The notes: generated from the letters alone by a model not told the origin. Positions 12,707-21,501 are shown, numbered from the stretch's first letter. The stretch is DNA of 62,818 nucleotides from Burkholderiales bacterium (GCA_025350505.1 JANXXS010000207.1:1-62818), one strand, 5' to 3'. Numbers and translations are program-made.

Positions 12707-13909
12707 GTGACGCCGCTCGACGATTTTCTCTCCGCCGTCGACCGGGCCATCGAGGTCGGCGGTTTTTCGTCGCTCGTTCTGTCGAAGCGGCTCGCCGTCG
12801 CCGGCGACCTCGAAAGCGTCCGCATCCGCCGCATCGAGCTACGCGGTGCACCGGTCCTGTCGTTCGTCTACCGCCACGCAACCCGCGACGAGACACGCAA
12901 CCTCGACCACGCCGCCGGCCTTGCCGCCATCGCCGCCCTGCTGGATCGGGCCGGCACGCCGTCGTTCGCGCATGCGACGCTGCACGAGGGCACCGAAGAG
13001 CTGCAGCTTCGGGTCAGCCGCAAGGGCAAGCAGGCGCTCGTCCGCGCGGCTCGCGCGGCCGCCGATGGCGACTCCGGAGCGCTGGCGCACGACCGCACGA
13101 AGGCACGCGCCCTCTCGCTGACCTTGCCCTTTCTCGTCGATCTCGGCATCACCGACGACCGGCACCGTCTGATCCCGTCGATGGCGCGCAAGTGGAAGCA
13201 GATCGACAAGTTCCTCGAGGTGCTCGATCACGCGCTCGACAGCGTCGGCGTGACCGGCGAGCTGGCGCTGCGCGTCGTCGACTTCGGCTGCGGCAAGGGC
13301 TACCTCACCTTTGCCGTGCACGAGCATCTGCGTCGGCGCTTCGGCGTGGCGCCGCAGGTCACCGGCGTCGAGTTGCGCGCCGACCTGGTCGACCTGTGCA
13401 ACCGCGCCGCCGAACGCTCGCAATGCGAAGGGCTTCGCTTCATCCAGGGCGATCTGCGCAGCTTCGACCCCGAGGCGGTCGACGTCATGATCGCCTTGCA
13501 TGCCTGCGACACGGCGACCGACCATGCGCTCGACCTCGGCATGCGCGCCGGCGCGCGCATCCTGGTCGCGTCGCCGTGCTGCCACAAGGAGCTGCGCCCG
13601 CAAATGACGAGCCCGCGACCGCTCGCGCCGCTGTTCCGGCACGGCGTCCATCTCGGCCAGGAGGCCGAGATGGTGACCGACAGCTTGCGAGCCTTGTTCC
13701 TGGAAGCGTCCGGCTACGAAGCCAAGATCTTCGAGTTCGTCTCCCTCGAGCACACCAGCAAGAACAAGATGATCCTGGCGACGCGGCGCGAAGGCGGCCG
13801 CGTCGCCGCGGCTGAGCGCGCCCGGTCCGAGGCCGACGCCATCAAGTCGTTCTACGGCATCCGCGAGCAGTGCCTCGAGCGGCTGCTGCGCGAGCGCGTC
13901 GCGCCCTAG
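12707..13909 (+). CDS. Class I SAM-dependent methyltransferase
   Basis: 400 aa from a GTG at 12707; the ORF-track extension upstream is antisense to lysE. The SAM-binding motif I is VVDFGCGKGYLTFAVHEHL. Later features are VTGVELRADLVDLCN, the acidic-loop region VDVMIALHACDTATDHAL and ILVASPCCHKELRPQM. This resembles the Methyltransf_32 group, whose substrates are poorly known. The N-terminal about 200 residues are a separate conserved domain. The stop codon abuts the OmpA-lipoprotein stop with no intervening base. Confidence 0.85.
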   Translation: MTPLDDFLSAVDRAIEVGGFSSLVLSKRLAVAGDLESVRIRRIELRGAPVLSFVYRHATRDETRNLDHAAGLAAIAALLDRAGTPSFAHATLHEGTEELQLRVSRKGKQALVRAARAAADGDSGALAHDRTKARALSLTLPFLVDLGITDDRHRLIPSMARKWKQIDKFLEVLDHALDSVGVTGELALRVVDFGCGKGYLTFAVHEHLRRRFGVAPQVTGVELRADLVDLCNRAAERSQCEGLRFIQGDLRSFDPEAVDVMIALHACDTATDHALDLGMRAGARILVASPCCHKELRPQMTSPRPLAPLFRHGVHLGQEAEMVTDSLRALFLEASGYEAKIFEFVSLEHTSKNKMILATRREGGRVAAAERARSEADAIKSFYGIREQCLERLLRERVAP

Positions 13910-15130
13910 CTAGCCGCAGGGAATGATCTTGAATTCGACGCGCCTGTCGAGCGCGTCGACGGCGTTGTCGGTGCTGCTGCCGACGATGTTCTGGCGAAAA
14001 CCCATGCCGACGGTCTTGGTCCGCGCCCCGAGCGCCGCCGCCTCGCCCGAGAGGCGCTGCCGGATGACATTGGCGCGCTGCAGCGAGAGCGCATCGTTCG
14101 ACTGCTCCGAGCCGGTCTTGCTGGTGTGGCCGACGACGCTCATGCAGACCTTGGCGGCGGTGCCTTCCTTGGCGATCTGGCGCAGCCACATCGCGTAGGG
14201 GCCGCTTACCTTGCTGTCGGACCAGAAGTCGGTCGTGCCCGGGTTGAACAGGAACTTGACGCCAAGTTCGTTGTAGGCGATGCCGAGGGCGACGACGCGG
14301 CCGAAGGCCTGCTCGGCCTCGCCCATGCGGCCGAGCTTGAAGGTCGTGAGGTAGATGCCGTTCAGCACGCGCAGCTGCTCGCCGGTCGGCGTCGCCAGGG
14401 CGCTCCGGTACTGGCCGAGCGCCTCGACGTAGCGCTCCTGGTTGTACAGCGTGGTCGCTTCGTTGATGAGGGTGGCCGAGGCGATGCGCTCGAGGTAGAA
14501 GGCGTCGCCGCGCTGGCCCGGCGGCGTCACCGAGGTGCGCGCATAGCCTTCGATGACCTTGTCCTTGACCAGCACCGGGCTGTCCCGGTAGTAGGCGAGC
14601 GGCGTGTGGTCGAGGCCTTCGTCCTTGGCGACGGCGGAGGCCTGCGCGACGACGTTGCCGCTCTTCAGCTCGGTGAGGGCGAGGTTGATCTGCAGGGCGC
14701 GTTTCCGGTTCGAAGCGCCGCTGTCGATGCGCGTCATGGTGCCCGTGAGCAGGTACTGGGCACGCGCCAGGTTCGCCGACTGGAAGGGCAGGACCTCGAA
14801 CTGGTCGAACCGGGTCGTCAGCCGCTCGGTAACGCGGGTCTCGAGCAGCACGGTGGCCGCGGTCTGCTGGCCGGTCGCGGCGTCGAGCATCGGGTCGAGG
14901 ACGACGCCGCGCTTGTTGAGCCTGGACTCGACCTTGGCAAGGAAGGCCGGCAGCTTTTGCGTCTGCCCGGCCAGGCCGTCGGTCGCATGCGCCACCGCCT
15001 GATCGAACGGCAGCTCCTCGTTGAGATTGGTCGCCTGGGGTGCCGCGCAACCGGCCATGACGGCCATCAGGCTAGCGGCGGCCCCGCTCCACGCCGCGAT
15101 TCGCAAGGAGTTCGAGATCGAGACTTTCAT
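13910..15130 (-). CDS. OmpA-family lipoprotein, copy 1 (FlgO/CsgG-like + TPR + OmpA)
   Basis: 406 aa from ATG 15130, chosen because it overlaps the kinase stop as ATGA and follows GAGGG at good spacing. A signal peptide ends in lipobox VMAGC. The first domain (RGVVLDPMLDAATGQQ, QYLLTGTMTRI, LALTELKSGNVVAQ) resembles FlgO/LpoB/CsgG-type envelope lipoproteins. TPR-like helices follow (ERYVEALGQYRSALA). The C-terminal OmpA peptidoglycan-binding domain has VVGHTSKTGS and ALDRRVEFKI. Predicted outer-membrane lipoprotein touching peptidoglycan. Paralogous to copy 2 at 16983-18194. Confidence 0.85.
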   Translation of the reverse strand: MKVSISNSLRIAAWSGAAASLMAVMAGCAAPQATNLNEELPFDQAVAHATDGLAGQTQKLPAFLAKVESRLNKRGVVLDPMLDAATGQQTAATVLLETRVTERLTTRFDQFEVLPFQSANLARAQYLLTGTMTRIDSGASNRKRALQINLALTELKSGNVVAQASAVAKDEGLDHTPLAYYRDSPVLVKDKVIEGYARTSVTPPGQRGDAFYLERIASATLINEATTLYNQERYVEALGQYRSALATPTGEQLRVLNGIYLTTFKLGRMGEAEQAFGRVVALGIAYNELGVKFLFNPGTTDFWSDSKVSGPYAMWLRQIAKEGTAAKVCMSVVGHTSKTGSEQSNDALSLQRANVIRQRLSGEAAALGARTKTVGMGFRQNIVGSSTDNAVDALDRRVEFKIIPCG

Positions 15131-16929
15131 CTGCATTCCCTCTTCAGATACGCCGCCTCTTCGCTCGTCAAAGGCTCGAGCGAGGCCTTTTGCAGAATAT
15201 CACTGCACCGGTAACCGCCTCCGGGGTAGCGCGGTGCGGCAGGCTTGGTCTCGGCCGGCGGCTCGATGCGCGCGGGCTCTCTTCGCGCCTTTGCCGGCTC
15301 GACGACCACCGGCTTGGTCTCGCGAATCGGCGGCTCGACCACCGGCCGCGGCGGCTCGCGCCTCGGCTCGACGATGGCCGGCTTGACTTCGACGAACGGT
15401 GTCGACGCGGCGGCGCTCGCCGGTGCCGGGACGTCGATCCGCGTCGGCGGCGCGATCGGAATCGCGGCCGCGCTCGCGGAGGCGGTGGTCGGTGCCGGCG
15501 CCGACGCGACGACCGGCGCGGACGCGACCGGCAGGGCCGGGGGTGGCAGCACCGGGACGACGGCCGCAGAGGCTGCCGGTACCGCCGGTGTGGCACCGCC
15601 GTCGCCGCGCGGCTGCACCCAGAAGTACGCGCCAATGCCGAGGCCCGCTGCGACGAGCACCAGCGCCAAGCCGAGCATCGCGCCCTGACGCTTGCCTGCG
15701 ACCGCCGCCATCGGTGCGGCCGGGACGGGCTCGGGCAACGCTTGCCAGTCCGCTTCGTCGGGGTGCGGCGAAATCTGTGTCTGCAGCTCCGTTGGCGGCA
15801 TGGCCACATCGGCGCCTGCCTGCGTGGCGGGCATCAGCGGTTCGGGCGAACGGGCGAGCAGTTGCGTCGCCAGCACCGGCGTCAGCGTTCCGGGCACGGT
15901 CGAGTAGCCGCGCTCTTCGGTGGTGGCGAAGGCCTCGTGGCTCAGCGTGCCATAGCCGCTCGACGGCGGCGCCGGCGCGACGGCGGGCAAGTCGGCGTCC
16001 AGCAGAGCGCGGAACTGTGCCTCGCTCTGCGGCCGGTCCTGCGGCTTGACGGCGAGCGCCGCGTCGATCGCGCGCAGAAAGGCGTCGCCATAGCGTCCGG
16101 CCACGGTCCGGGAGAGCGGCTCGAGCCGGTCGTCCATGAGCCGCTCGACCGACGACATCGGCGTCTTGCCGGTGATCGCGTAGTAGACGACGCAGGCCAA
16201 CGCATAGATGTCGGTCCAGGCGCCCTGCGACATCGACGCGACGTCGCCGTATTGCTCGATGGGCGCATACCCCGGCTTCAGCACCACCGTCAGGGCATGC
16301 GTCATGTCGCCGATGACGCGCCGTGCGGCGCCGAAGTCGAGCAGCAGCGGGCCGGCCGAGGTGAGCAGGATGTTGTCGGGCGCGATGTCGCGGTGAAAGC
16401 ATTGCGCGGCATGCATCACTGTCAGCGCGTCGAGCAGCGGATTCAGCCAGGCGCGCAACTCGGCTTCGCTCGGCACGTGGCCGAGCTCGGCCAGCGCCGC
16501 CTTCAGGGTCGGCCCCTCGTAGAAGGGCATGGCCATATAAGCGGTGCCGTTCTCTTCCCAGAACCGGTAGACCTTGACCAGCGAGGGGTGGTCGAATCTG
16601 GCAAGCAGACGCGCCTCGTTGACGAAGCTCTTCAACCCGGCCTTGAAGGTATCGAGATGACGCTCGGACTTGACGACGATGGCCGACGAGCCGGCCACCC
16701 GCGAGGCCATCGAGGCCGGCATGTATTCCTTGATCGCCACCTTGCGCTGCAGCGAATGGTCCCAGGCGAGGTAGACGATGCCGAAACCGCCTTCGCCGAT
16801 CAGCCCGTTGATCTCGTAGTCGCGCAGGAAGGTGCCGATCGGCAACGTGTGGCCGAGCGGCGCCGATGCCGACCGCTGCGAGCGCGGTCGGATGATGGTT
16901 CGCTCTTCGTCGTCGTCAGGCGCGCTCAT
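15127..16929 (-). CDS. Transmembrane serine/threonine protein kinase
   Basis: 600 aa. Hanks-type kinase domain at about 38-310: glycine loop GEGGFGIVYLAWD, catalytic Lys in VAIKEY (K67), catalytic loop HRDIAPDNILL (179-189), LLDFGAARR with intact DFG (198-200), and GYAPIEQYG. A Pro/Ser-rich linker leads to one transmembrane helix at about 418-438 (LGLALVLVAAGLGIGAYFWV). A low-complexity Pro/Ala periplasmic region follows, then a conserved Cys-containing tail (ILQKASLEPLT...LKREC). All catalytic residues are present. Translationally coupled to the OmpA lipoprotein and paralogous to the upstream pseudokinase. Confidence 0.93.
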   Translation of the reverse strand: MSAPDDDEERTIIRPRSQRSASAPLGHTLPIGTFLRDYEINGLIGEGGFGIVYLAWDHSLQRKVAIKEYMPASMASRVAGSSAIVVKSERHLDTFKAGLKSFVNEARLLARFDHPSLVKVYRFWEENGTAYMAMPFYEGPTLKAALAELGHVPSEAELRAWLNPLLDALTVMHAAQCFHRDIAPDNILLTSAGPLLLDFGAARRVIGDMTHALTVVLKPGYAPIEQYGDVASMSQGAWTDIYALACVVYYAITGKTPMSSVERLMDDRLEPLSRTVAGRYGDAFLRAIDAALAVKPQDRPQSEAQFRALLDADLPAVAPAPPSSGYGTLSHEAFATTEERGYSTVPGTLTPVLATQLLARSPEPLMPATQAGADVAMPPTELQTQISPHPDEADWQALPEPVPAAPMAAVAGKRQGAMLGLALVLVAAGLGIGAYFWVQPRGDGGATPAVPAASAAVVPVLPPPALPVASAPVVASAPAPTTASASAAAIPIAPPTRIDVPAPASAAASTPFVEVKPAIVEPRREPPRPVVEPPIRETKPVVVEPAKARREPARIEPPAETKPAAPRYPGGGYRCSDILQKASLEPLTSEEAAYLKRECR

Positions 16930-16982
16930 TCCGTGACCCTAGACCGTTCGGCGCTTTCCGCCAAGCGGGATCGGCCGGGTCA

Positions 16983-18194
16983 TCAGCGGGGGCAAGGCAC
17001 GATCTTGAACTCGACCCGCCGGTCGAGCACGTCGAAGCCGTTGTCGGTGCCGCTGCCGACGATGTTCTGGCGAAATCCCATGCCTTCGACCTGGGTCCGG
17101 GTCGCCAGCACCGGCTGCTCGTTAGTGAGCCGCTGCCGGATCGTCGATGCGCGTTTGAGCGAGAGTGCGTCGTTGACGGAGGCCGGTCCGCTCTTGCTGG
17201 TGTGGCCGACGACCTTCATGCAGCTACCGGCGGAGGCCACGCCGCGCGCGATCTGGCGCAGCCACATCTGGTAGGCGCCGCTGATCTTCGGATCGGACCA
17301 GAACTCGACGCTGCCCGGGTTGAAGAGGAACTTGACGCCGAGCTCGTTGTAGGCGATGCCGAGCGAGACGATGCGGCCGAACGACTGCTCGGCCTCGGCG
17401 GTATGGCCCAGCTTCATGTTGGTGAGGTAGAGGCCGCTTTCCGCGCGCAGCTGCTGCCCCTGCGGCGTCGCCAGCGCGGTCTGGTACTGGCCGAGCGCGT
17501 CCTGGTAGCGCTCGGCGTTGTAGAGGGTCGTCGCCTCCGTGATCACGGTGCCGACGCCGATCCGCTCCATGTAGTACGGGTCGGCACGCTGACCGGGCGG
17601 TGTCGATGTCGTCCGCGCATAGCCTTCGACGACCTTGTCCTTGATCAGGACCGGGCTGTCCTTGTAGTAGCGCGACGGCGTGGCGTCGAGGTTTTCCTCG
17701 CGCGCGAGTGCCGATGCCTGGGCGACGACCAGGCCGCTGCGAATGTCGGTGAGGGCCAGGCTGAGGCGCACCGTCGGCTTGGCCTCGGTGGTGACGCGCG
17801 TCATCGTCCCGGTCAGCAGGTATTGCGCCTTCGACAGGTTGGCGGCCTGGAAGGGCAGAAACTGGAACTGCGGAAACCTGGCGGCCATGCGCTGCGTGAC
17901 CCGCCGCTCGAACAGCAGTGTCGTTTCGGTCTGCTGGCCGGTGATCATGTCGAGCATCGGGTCGAGCACGATGCCGCGCCGCGGCGCATTCGCGTCGGGT
18001 GTGCTCAGCGTCGATTCGATCCGGGCCAGGAAGGACGGCAGCTTTCCGGTCTGCGCGACCAGGTTGTCGGTGGCGTCGGCGGCCGCCTTTTCAAAAGACT
18101 GCGGCTCCGACGAGGAGCAGGCGGCGAGCAGCGCTATCAACGCCACGCCGAGCAAGGCGGCGAGGCGGCCGCGGACGAGGGCGGAGGCCTTCAT
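16983..18194 (-). CDS. OmpA-family lipoprotein, copy 2 (FlgO/CsgG-like + TPR + OmpA)
   Basis: 403 aa from ATG 18194, which overlaps the pseudokinase stop (ATGA). Signal peptide with lipobox ALLAAC. Same domain order as copy 1: RGIVLDPMLDMITGQQ and YLLTGTMTRV (FlgO/CsgG-like), AERYQDALGQYQTALA (TPR-like), and C-terminal OmpA with VVGHTSKSGPASVNDALSLK and VLDRRVEFKIVPC. The two copies are clearly homologous throughout, with the most conserved blocks near FRQNIVGS and YNELGVKFLFNPG. It lies 53 bases upstream of the active kinase gene, so the four genes are probably one transcript. Confidence 0.85.
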   Translation of the reverse strand: MKASALVRGRLAALLGVALIALLAACSSSEPQSFEKAAADATDNLVAQTGKLPSFLARIESTLSTPDANAPRRGIVLDPMLDMITGQQTETTLLFERRVTQRMAARFPQFQFLPFQAANLSKAQYLLTGTMTRVTTEAKPTVRLSLALTDIRSGLVVAQASALAREENLDATPSRYYKDSPVLIKDKVVEGYARTTSTPPGQRADPYYMERIGVGTVITEATTLYNAERYQDALGQYQTALATPQGQQLRAESGLYLTNMKLGHTAEAEQSFGRIVSLGIAYNELGVKFLFNPGSVEFWSDPKISGAYQMWLRQIARGVASAGSCMKVVGHTSKSGPASVNDALSLKRASTIRQRLTNEQPVLATRTQVEGMGFRQNIVGSGTDNGFDVLDRRVEFKIVPCPR

Positions 18195-19936
18195 TTGCAC
18201 TCCCTTTTGAAAAAGTTGGTTTCGGCCGCGGTGATGCGTTCGAGCGAGGCCTTCTGCAGGATCTCGGTGCAGCGCGCCAGGCGTTCGGCGGCGTTCGCCG
18301 GCGGCGAAAGATCTTCCGGCGCGGGTACCGCCACCGGCGCGGCGCCCGCCGGGCCGGCACGCGCAACCGGCGGCGTGGCGATGGGCGTCGACGCCATCGT
18401 CGCAGGCACCGGCGGCGAAGCGACGGTGGCGCCGGGTCCGGCCGGCGCCTGGCGCGAGGCCAGGGTCGAGGGCGCCGACGCCGGCCGCGGGCTCGGTGCG
18501 GTGCGGCTGTCGGTGGCGACCGGTGTCGTCGGCACGGTCGCAGCGATCGTTTCCGGCGTGGCGGCCGCCGAGGCCGAAGGCGCGGGTGCGGTGCTGACCG
18601 CCGTCGTGGCGACCGGGTGGCCGGTCTGGCGGGCGTAGAACTGCAGCGCCAGCGCGGCGATGCCGATCAGCGCCCCGGTGCCGGCAACGAGGCCGTACAG
18701 CGCCCGCTTGCCGAAGAGGCGGCGCACCGCGTCCCGGCGCAGCCACGACGGCGAGCCGGCGGCCGAGCGCGGCGGCACGCTGTCGCCGCCCGTGTGCGCC
18801 GGCGCCTTGACGCGCTCGCCGGGCGTCGTTCGCAGCACCGCCGCGGCGGTCGTCGCCGGCCGGGCACCCGGCTTTGCGGCGCTGTCGCCCGCCGGCATCA
18901 GGGGCCGATCAGGAACGGTGATCTCGCGCTCGCCCGGGCGGTTGCCGACAAAGGGCTCGTGCATCAGATCGCGTGGCGGCGCCAGTTCGAGCGGCTCGGT
19001 CGCGTCGATGTCGCCCATCAGCGATCTGAACTGGAGGTGGTCGCGCGGCCGGCGCTCCGGCTCGACCGCCAAGGCCGCGTCGATGGCGGCCAGGAAGCTC
19101 TCGCTGTACAGGCCCGCGGCGATCGTCGAGAGCGGCTGGACGTGGTCTTCGGCGAGACGGTCCGCGGCCGGCGCCGGCGGGCTGCCTGTGATCGCGGCGT
19201 AGACGACGGCGGCCAGTGCATACAGGTCGGTCCATGCGCCACGTGTCGTTTCGGCGGCGCTGCCGTACTGCTCGATCGCCGCGAAGCCCGGCTTGAGGGC
19301 GGCGGCGGGCGTGTGGTCGAGCGCGGCGATCGTGTGCTCGGCGGCGCCGAAGCCGAACAACACCGGGCCGATCGGCGTCAGCACGATGCCGTCGGGGCCG
19401 ATGTTCTGGTGCCAGAGATGGCCTTCATGCAGCAACGTGACGGCGTTGAGGATCGGCTTCAGCCAGGCGCGAAGCTCGGCCTCGCTGGGCACATGGCCGA
19501 GCTCGGCAAGCGCGGCCTTGAGCGTCGGTCCTTCATAGAACGGCATGACCATGTAGGCGGTGCCGTTCTCTTCCCAGAACCGGTAGACCTTGACCAGCGA
19601 GGGGTGGTCGAAGCGGGCGAGCAGACGCGCCTCGTTGACGAAGCTCTTCAGGCCGGCCCTGAAGACGTCGTGCTGGCGTTCCGAACGGACCACGACCGGC
19701 AGCGCGCCCTCGGCCCGCCCCGCCATCGAGGCCGGCATGTATTCCTTGATCGCCACCTTGCGCTGCAGCGAATGGTCCCAGGCGAGGTAGACGATGCCGA
19801 AACCGCCTTCGCCGATCAGTCCGGTGATCTCGTAGTCGCGCAGGTAGGTGCCGGCCGGCAAGGCGTGCCCGTACGGACGCCGAGCACCGAGTGGCTCTCC
19901 TGGATCGTCGATCGCGTGTGCCGGGTTCATCACCAT
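18191..19936 (-). CDS. Transmembrane pseudokinase (Hanks-type fold, catalytic residues lost)
   Basis: 581 aa from ATG 19936 (AGGAG about 11 bases upstream). The N-lobe is nearly identical to the downstream kinase: GEGGFGIVYLAWD and VAIKEY (K64). The catalytic loop HRDIAPDN is replaced by HQNIGPDG (176-183), losing the catalytic Asp and the Mg-binding Asn, and DFG is replaced by GFG (195-197). Phosphotransfer should be impossible, but nucleotide binding may remain. A transmembrane helix (LVAGTGALIGIAALALQFYA), a long Pro/Ala/Thr region and the tail ILQKASLERIT...KREC follow. First gene of the four-gene block. Confidence 0.9.
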   Translation of the reverse strand: MVMNPAHAIDDPGEPLGARRPYGHALPAGTYLRDYEITGLIGEGGFGIVYLAWDHSLQRKVAIKEYMPASMAGRAEGALPVVVRSERQHDVFRAGLKSFVNEARLLARFDHPSLVKVYRFWEENGTAYMVMPFYEGPTLKAALAELGHVPSEAELRAWLKPILNAVTLLHEGHLWHQNIGPDGIVLTPIGPVLFGFGAAEHTIAALDHTPAAALKPGFAAIEQYGSAAETTRGAWTDLYALAAVVYAAITGSPPAPAADRLAEDHVQPLSTIAAGLYSESFLAAIDAALAVEPERRPRDHLQFRSLMGDIDATEPLELAPPRDLMHEPFVGNRPGEREITVPDRPLMPAGDSAAKPGARPATTAAAVLRTTPGERVKAPAHTGGDSVPPRSAAGSPSWLRRDAVRRLFGKRALYGLVAGTGALIGIAALALQFYARQTGHPVATTAVSTAPAPSASAAATPETIAATVPTTPVATDSRTAPSPRPASAPSTLASRQAPAGPGATVASPPVPATMASTPIATPPVARAGPAGAAPVAVPAPEDLSPPANAAERLARCTEILQKASLERITAAETNFFKRECK

Positions 19937-20092
19937 GCGCGTGCGCTGGCTCCTGCCAGTGGGTTGGCGCCGTGCCGGCCCGGCTGGCGCGAGCGCCGAT
20001 GCCGCCGTGCCGAGCGAGCCCGTGATTGTCACGCCTCGGGCCCCCGCCGGCGCCGGGCGCGGCGCCAGACGCAACGAACTAAGTCACGCGAT

Positions 20093-20605
20093 TCAGCCGG
20101 GCGGCGGCGCGGTCGCACGGCGCTGGTAGAAGCCGACCCCTTCCATGGACAGCACGACCTCGCCGTTCTGGTTGATGACCTCGGACTTCATGCGCACCAG
20201 GCCGACCATCGGCCGACTGGCGAGCGGGCGCGACTCGAGAACGGTGCTGCGCATCCTCAGCACATCGCCGGGGAAGACCGGCGTTGGCCAGACCAGATGG
20301 TCGATGCCGGGCGATCCGAGGCTGGCCGCGTGCAGCAGATAGGCGTCGCACATCATGCGCATCGCCATCGCACAGGTGTGCCAGCCGCTCGCGGCGAGCC
20401 GGCCGAACAGCGCACCGGCAGCGGCGGTGTCGTCGAGATGAAAGGGCTGCGGATCGAACTGGCGCGCGAAATCGAGCACCGCCTCGCGTGTCACTTCGTA
20501 GTGACCGAACTCGCGCGTGTCGCCGACGACGAAGTCCTCCCAGTGGAGCCGGGCGGAGGCGGCGGGCGGATCGATGTCGTTCAGGGTAGAGGGTGCGGCG
20601 GCCAT
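20093..20605 (-). CDS. MaoC-family (R)-hydratase/dehydratase-like protein
   Basis: 170-aa hot-dog-fold protein of the MaoC group, which hydrates enoyl-CoA or similar thioesters. Typical stretches are HWEDFVVGDTREFGHYEVT, FARQFDPQPFHLDDTAAAG with the catalytic Asp/His region, and LAASGWHTCAMAMRMM. VWPTPVFPGDVLRMRSTVLE is the second conserved block. Downstream of it, in the 156 bases before the pseudokinase start, I see no gene. The actual substrate is unknown. Confidence 0.88.
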   Translation of the reverse strand: MAAAPSTLNDIDPPAASARLHWEDFVVGDTREFGHYEVTREAVLDFARQFDPQPFHLDDTAAAGALFGRLAASGWHTCAMAMRMMCDAYLLHAASLGSPGIDHLVWPTPVFPGDVLRMRSTVLESRPLASRPMVGLVRMKSEVINQNGEVVLSMEGVGFYQRRATAPPPG

Positions 20606-20691
20606 GCCCTCAGGATAGCGGCCCGCCGACCGTCACGGTCGGCGCCCGACGCGGCCGCCAGGGCCGGCCGCGTCGATTCCGCGCGAGCGCC

Positions 20692-20973
20692 TCAGGTGCC
20701 GAAGAAGTGGCGGAACACGTCGGGCTCGTTGACCTCGCGGATGGCGAGGCCGTCGACCGGCTCGCGGAACGGTTGCGAGGGCACGCTGCTGTCGAGACCG
20801 GCCGGGCGGGTGCTGTCCCACGGCCGCGTCGTCGCCGCGACGATGCGCTGCGCCAGCGATCCGGCCAGCGATGGCAGCTCTTCCCACTCGATCGCTCCGG
20901 CCGGCGCCGCGGGCCGATAGGCGCGCGACTGGTAGGCAGGCGAGAAATGCATGGTGGAAGGGGCGTGGCGCAT
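20692..20973 (-). CDS. Hypothetical protein (93 aa)
   Basis: No domain recognised. The C-terminal half REPVDGLAIREVNEPDVFRH ending FFGT looks like a conserved short motif rather than random antisense, and codon use is GC-rich as in neighbours. The N-terminal part is Pro/Ala/Arg-rich. No signal peptide or membrane segment is evident, so it is probably cytosolic. It stands alone between the MaoC gene and the MXKDX gene, on the same strand. Confidence 0.55.
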   Translation of the reverse strand: MRHAPSTMHFSPAYQSRAYRPAAPAGAIEWEELPSLAGSLAQRIVAATTRPWDSTRPAGLDSSVPSQPFREPVDGLAIREVNEPDVFRHFFGT

Positions 20974-21168
20974 GGTGATCGCTCCGTTTTCGGACTGGTC
21001 GTCACCTTATCGGCCGCGCCGCGCCGGCGGTGCGCGAAACAGCGGCCAGGTTCCGGTGCAGATCGGCGCGCGGTCGCCTTGCCACGGCCGGCGCGTGATC
21101 TTGTACCGGCGCGCTCTGCGCATGCGCACTCGCCGTGCGCCGAGGTCGACAAGCGGCTTTCAAACGAA

Positions 21169-21195
21169 AGCCCGGTCAGGCGACCCGACCGGGCT
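21169..21195 (-). terminator. Hairpin terminator after the MXKDX gene
   Basis: AGCCCGGTC (21169-21177) and GACCGGGCT (21187-21195) form a perfect 9-bp stem with a 9-base loop. On the minus strand it is followed by TTTCGTTT. It lies 27 bases past the stop of the 21223-21501 gene. The rest of 20974-21222 shows no gene. Confidence 0.7.
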
Positions 21196-21222
21196 GCAGG
21201 ACGGCTTTGTCTCGTCGCCGGC

Positions 21223-21501
21223 CTACTTCTTCATCGGCTCGTCCTTCTTCATCATCGCGTCCTTCTTCATCATCTCGTCGCACATGGCGTCTTTCTTCAT
21301 CATGGCGTCGTCCTTCTTCATGCCGTCCTTCTTGGCCATCGCCATGTGGTCCTTGCAATCCTGCATGGACATTTCCTTTTTCATCATGCCGTCCTGGGCC
21401 ATCGGCGCCGAGGCGCTTTTTTCCGTGTGACTGGCGGCGGCCGCGTTGCCGGCGACCAGGGTCATGCAGGAACACATCAAGAGGGCGACGAGTGATTTCA
21501 T
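21223..21501 (-). CDS. Secreted pentapeptide MXKDX repeat protein
   Basis: 92 aa. A signal peptide (MKSLVALLMCSCMTLVAGNA, cleavage near AAAAS) is followed by a mature region built of imperfect MxKDx repeats (MMKKDAM, MKKDDAM, MKKDEPM) with a few Cys. The family is known by name only; the Met/Lys/Asp-rich periplasmic composition suggests metal (perhaps copper) or oxidant handling, which is inference. Single gene with its own terminator. Confidence 0.8.
   Translation of the reverse strand: MKSLVALLMCSCMTLVAGNAAAASHTEKSASAPMAQDGMMKKEMSMQDCKDHMAMAKKDGMKKDDAMMKKDAMCDEMMKKDAMMKKDEPMKK

Noticed and set aside
15190-17274. 694-aa and other long plus-strand ORFs over the kinase/OmpA genes
   Set aside because: Low-complexity Arg/Gly/Asp sequence opposite well-supported genes; no domain features.
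21230-21400. Short regularly repeated DNA in 21230-21400 considered as a CRISPR or minisatellite
   Set aside because: The repetition is codon-level, from MxKDx pentapeptides; there are no conserved 25-35 base repeats with unique spacers.
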